Origin: Cephalopachus bancanus
Lineage: Eukaryota > Chordata > Mammalia > Primates > Tarsiidae
NCBI GenBank assembly: GCA_027257055.1
Contig: JAPVLO010000875.1
Coordinates: forward strand, 248,001-312,000
DNA: 64,000 bases
Direction of reading: 5' to 3'
The notes under the pieces were generated by a model, which searched no databases, was not told the DNA's origin, and was given only the letters and a program-made list of their open reading frames with translations. Position numbers and translations under genes: made by a program. Positions within the stretch are counted from its first letter, which is position 1. Every line of letters starts with the position of its first letter. This document shows, piece by piece, positions 63,234 through 64,000 of the stretch.

Positions 63234-63870
63234 GGATGACTATAATTAACAAATAATATGCTATACAGTTTCAAATGGCCTGAAGAAAGATTGAATATTC
63301 CCAACTTAAAGAAATGATACATGTTTTGAGATAATGGGTATACTCATTACCCTCACTCATTAGCAGACATTGAACAATTATCATAATACTGTAAGAAAGG
63401 GATTAGCAGTAGTGGGAAACAGCCAGAGGAGGGGAGCACACCTTAACAACAAGGGTACCCTCATAATGAACATTTGTATACCTAGCCCTGAGTTGTACCC
63501 ACATCTTTTTTTTTTTTTTTTTTTTGAGTTGGAGTCTCACTCTGTCACCCAGACTGGAGTGCGGTGGCCGCTCCCGGCCAACGCAGCCTCGCCTGCTGGG
63601 CTCCTGCGATCCTTCTGCCTCAGCCTTCCGAGTAGCCAGAATTACAGGCATGTGTTACCACACCCGGTTGATTTCTTGATTTATTGTAGAGATGAGGTCT
63701 CGCTGCCCAGGTGGGTCTCGAACCCGTGGGCTCAGGCAATCTACTCACCTCAACCTCCCAAAGGCGCGGGTTTACAGGCTGAGCCACTGAGCCCGGCTGT
63801 ACCCACATCTTCAAAACAGAAAAATTAAGAATAAAAATAAATAAATAAAACTTGAAAATAATAAAATACC
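63234..63870 (+). mobile_element. Chimeric L1 3'-end insertion with nested Alu
   Basis: A 9-bp duplication 'tcaaaagca' flanks it (63,225-63,233 and 63,871-63,879). The first about 110 bp resemble an older L1 3' UTR (atgactataattaacaa, tattcccaacttaaagaaat). At about 63,345 the sequence changes to the lineage-specific L1 3' end (cactcattagcagacattga, agaaagggattagcagtag, caacaagggtacc) and ends in an A-rich tail. An Alu sits inside at 63,508. Confidence 0.85.
63508..63797 (-). mobile_element. Full-length dimeric Alu, lineage-specific type
   Basis: Poly-T, right arm, A-rich middle and left arm, ending 'ccactgagcccggc', are all present (about 290 bp). A perfect 14-bp duplication 'tgtacccacatctt' flanks it (63,494-63,507 and 63,798-63,811). 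Diagnostic wording read on the Alu strand: 'tctctacaataaatcaa', 'gagcccagcagg', 'ggccgggagcggcc', 'gagactccaactc'. It is the best reference copy of this type in the window. Confidence 0.95.
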
Positions 63871-64000
63871 TCAAAAGCACAGACAATGAAAGCAAAAATG
63901 GAAAATAGAATTACACAGCAAAGGAAACAATCAAAAAAGTACAAAAATAACCCACACAATGGAACAAAATATTGGTAAACTACCTATCTGACAAGGGATT
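63871..64000 (+). mobile_element. L1 fragment, continuation to window end
   Basis: 'tcaaaagcacagacaatgaa', 'agcaaaggaaacaatcaaaa' and 'aactacctatctgacaaggg' are the next L1 landmarks after the break at 63,233. It runs off the window. Confidence 0.88.

Noticed and set aside
63370..63828. 152-codon plus-strand frame
   Set aside because: It runs from an L1 3' end through the antisense strand of an Alu, a classic spurious Alu frame.

Overview
This is a 64-kb piece of mammalian, almost certainly primate, nuclear DNA with no supportable protein-coding or RNA gene. Dimeric, 7SL-derived Alu elements place it in primates. The younger Alus, and the 3' ends of the youngest L1s, do not look like the AluS/AluY and L1PA consensus of monkeys and apes, nor like the lemur or galago Alu consensus I know. 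A tarsier-like, non-anthropoid primate is my best inference, not a demonstrated fact.

Region 1 (about 120-30,230) is one large, old, diverged tandem array of moderate GC. I cannot match it to a named satellite. It is organised on several scales. A short motif (tttccacagca...caggctggtg) recurs roughly every 0.2 kb. Blocks recur at about 1.5-2.0 kb near the right edge. A higher-order unit of about 7.5 kb makes up most of the array. Four higher-order copies can be traced: unit 1 (about 120-4,515, with two deletions), unit 2 (4,516-12,003), unit 3 (12,004-21,196, enlarged by an internal tandem duplication of about 1.7 kb and a hAT insertion) and partial unit 4 (21,197-24,430). A more diverged edge follows (24,431-30,230). 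Both array edges appear to lie inside the window. The array holds no recognisable L1 or LTR; the only intruders found are one short Alu-derived element and one MER1-type DNA transposon, each in a single unit.

Region 2 (30,231-47,999) is AT-rich ordinary intergenic DNA with scattered ancient repeats (old L1, AluJ-like, MIR, L2, MER5A-like), a (CA)n tract and a perfect 58-bp palindrome.

Region 3 (48,000-64,000) is a stack of nested transposable elements. An old L1 is split by a younger lineage-specific L1 with an inverted 5' part (twin priming), which itself carries a tiny Alu remnant and a 184-bp L1 3'-end insertion. Then come a mariner fossil containing a small retrocopy and an Alu, a (CA)n tract, further L1 fragments, an MLT1 LTR, and a three-level nest (L1 / chimeric L1 3' end / full-length Alu) at the right end. 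No element appears able to move on its own.

All boundaries were read by eye from shared words and target-site duplications. Array unit boundaries are conventional (a tandem array has no natural start) and uncertain by tens of bases.
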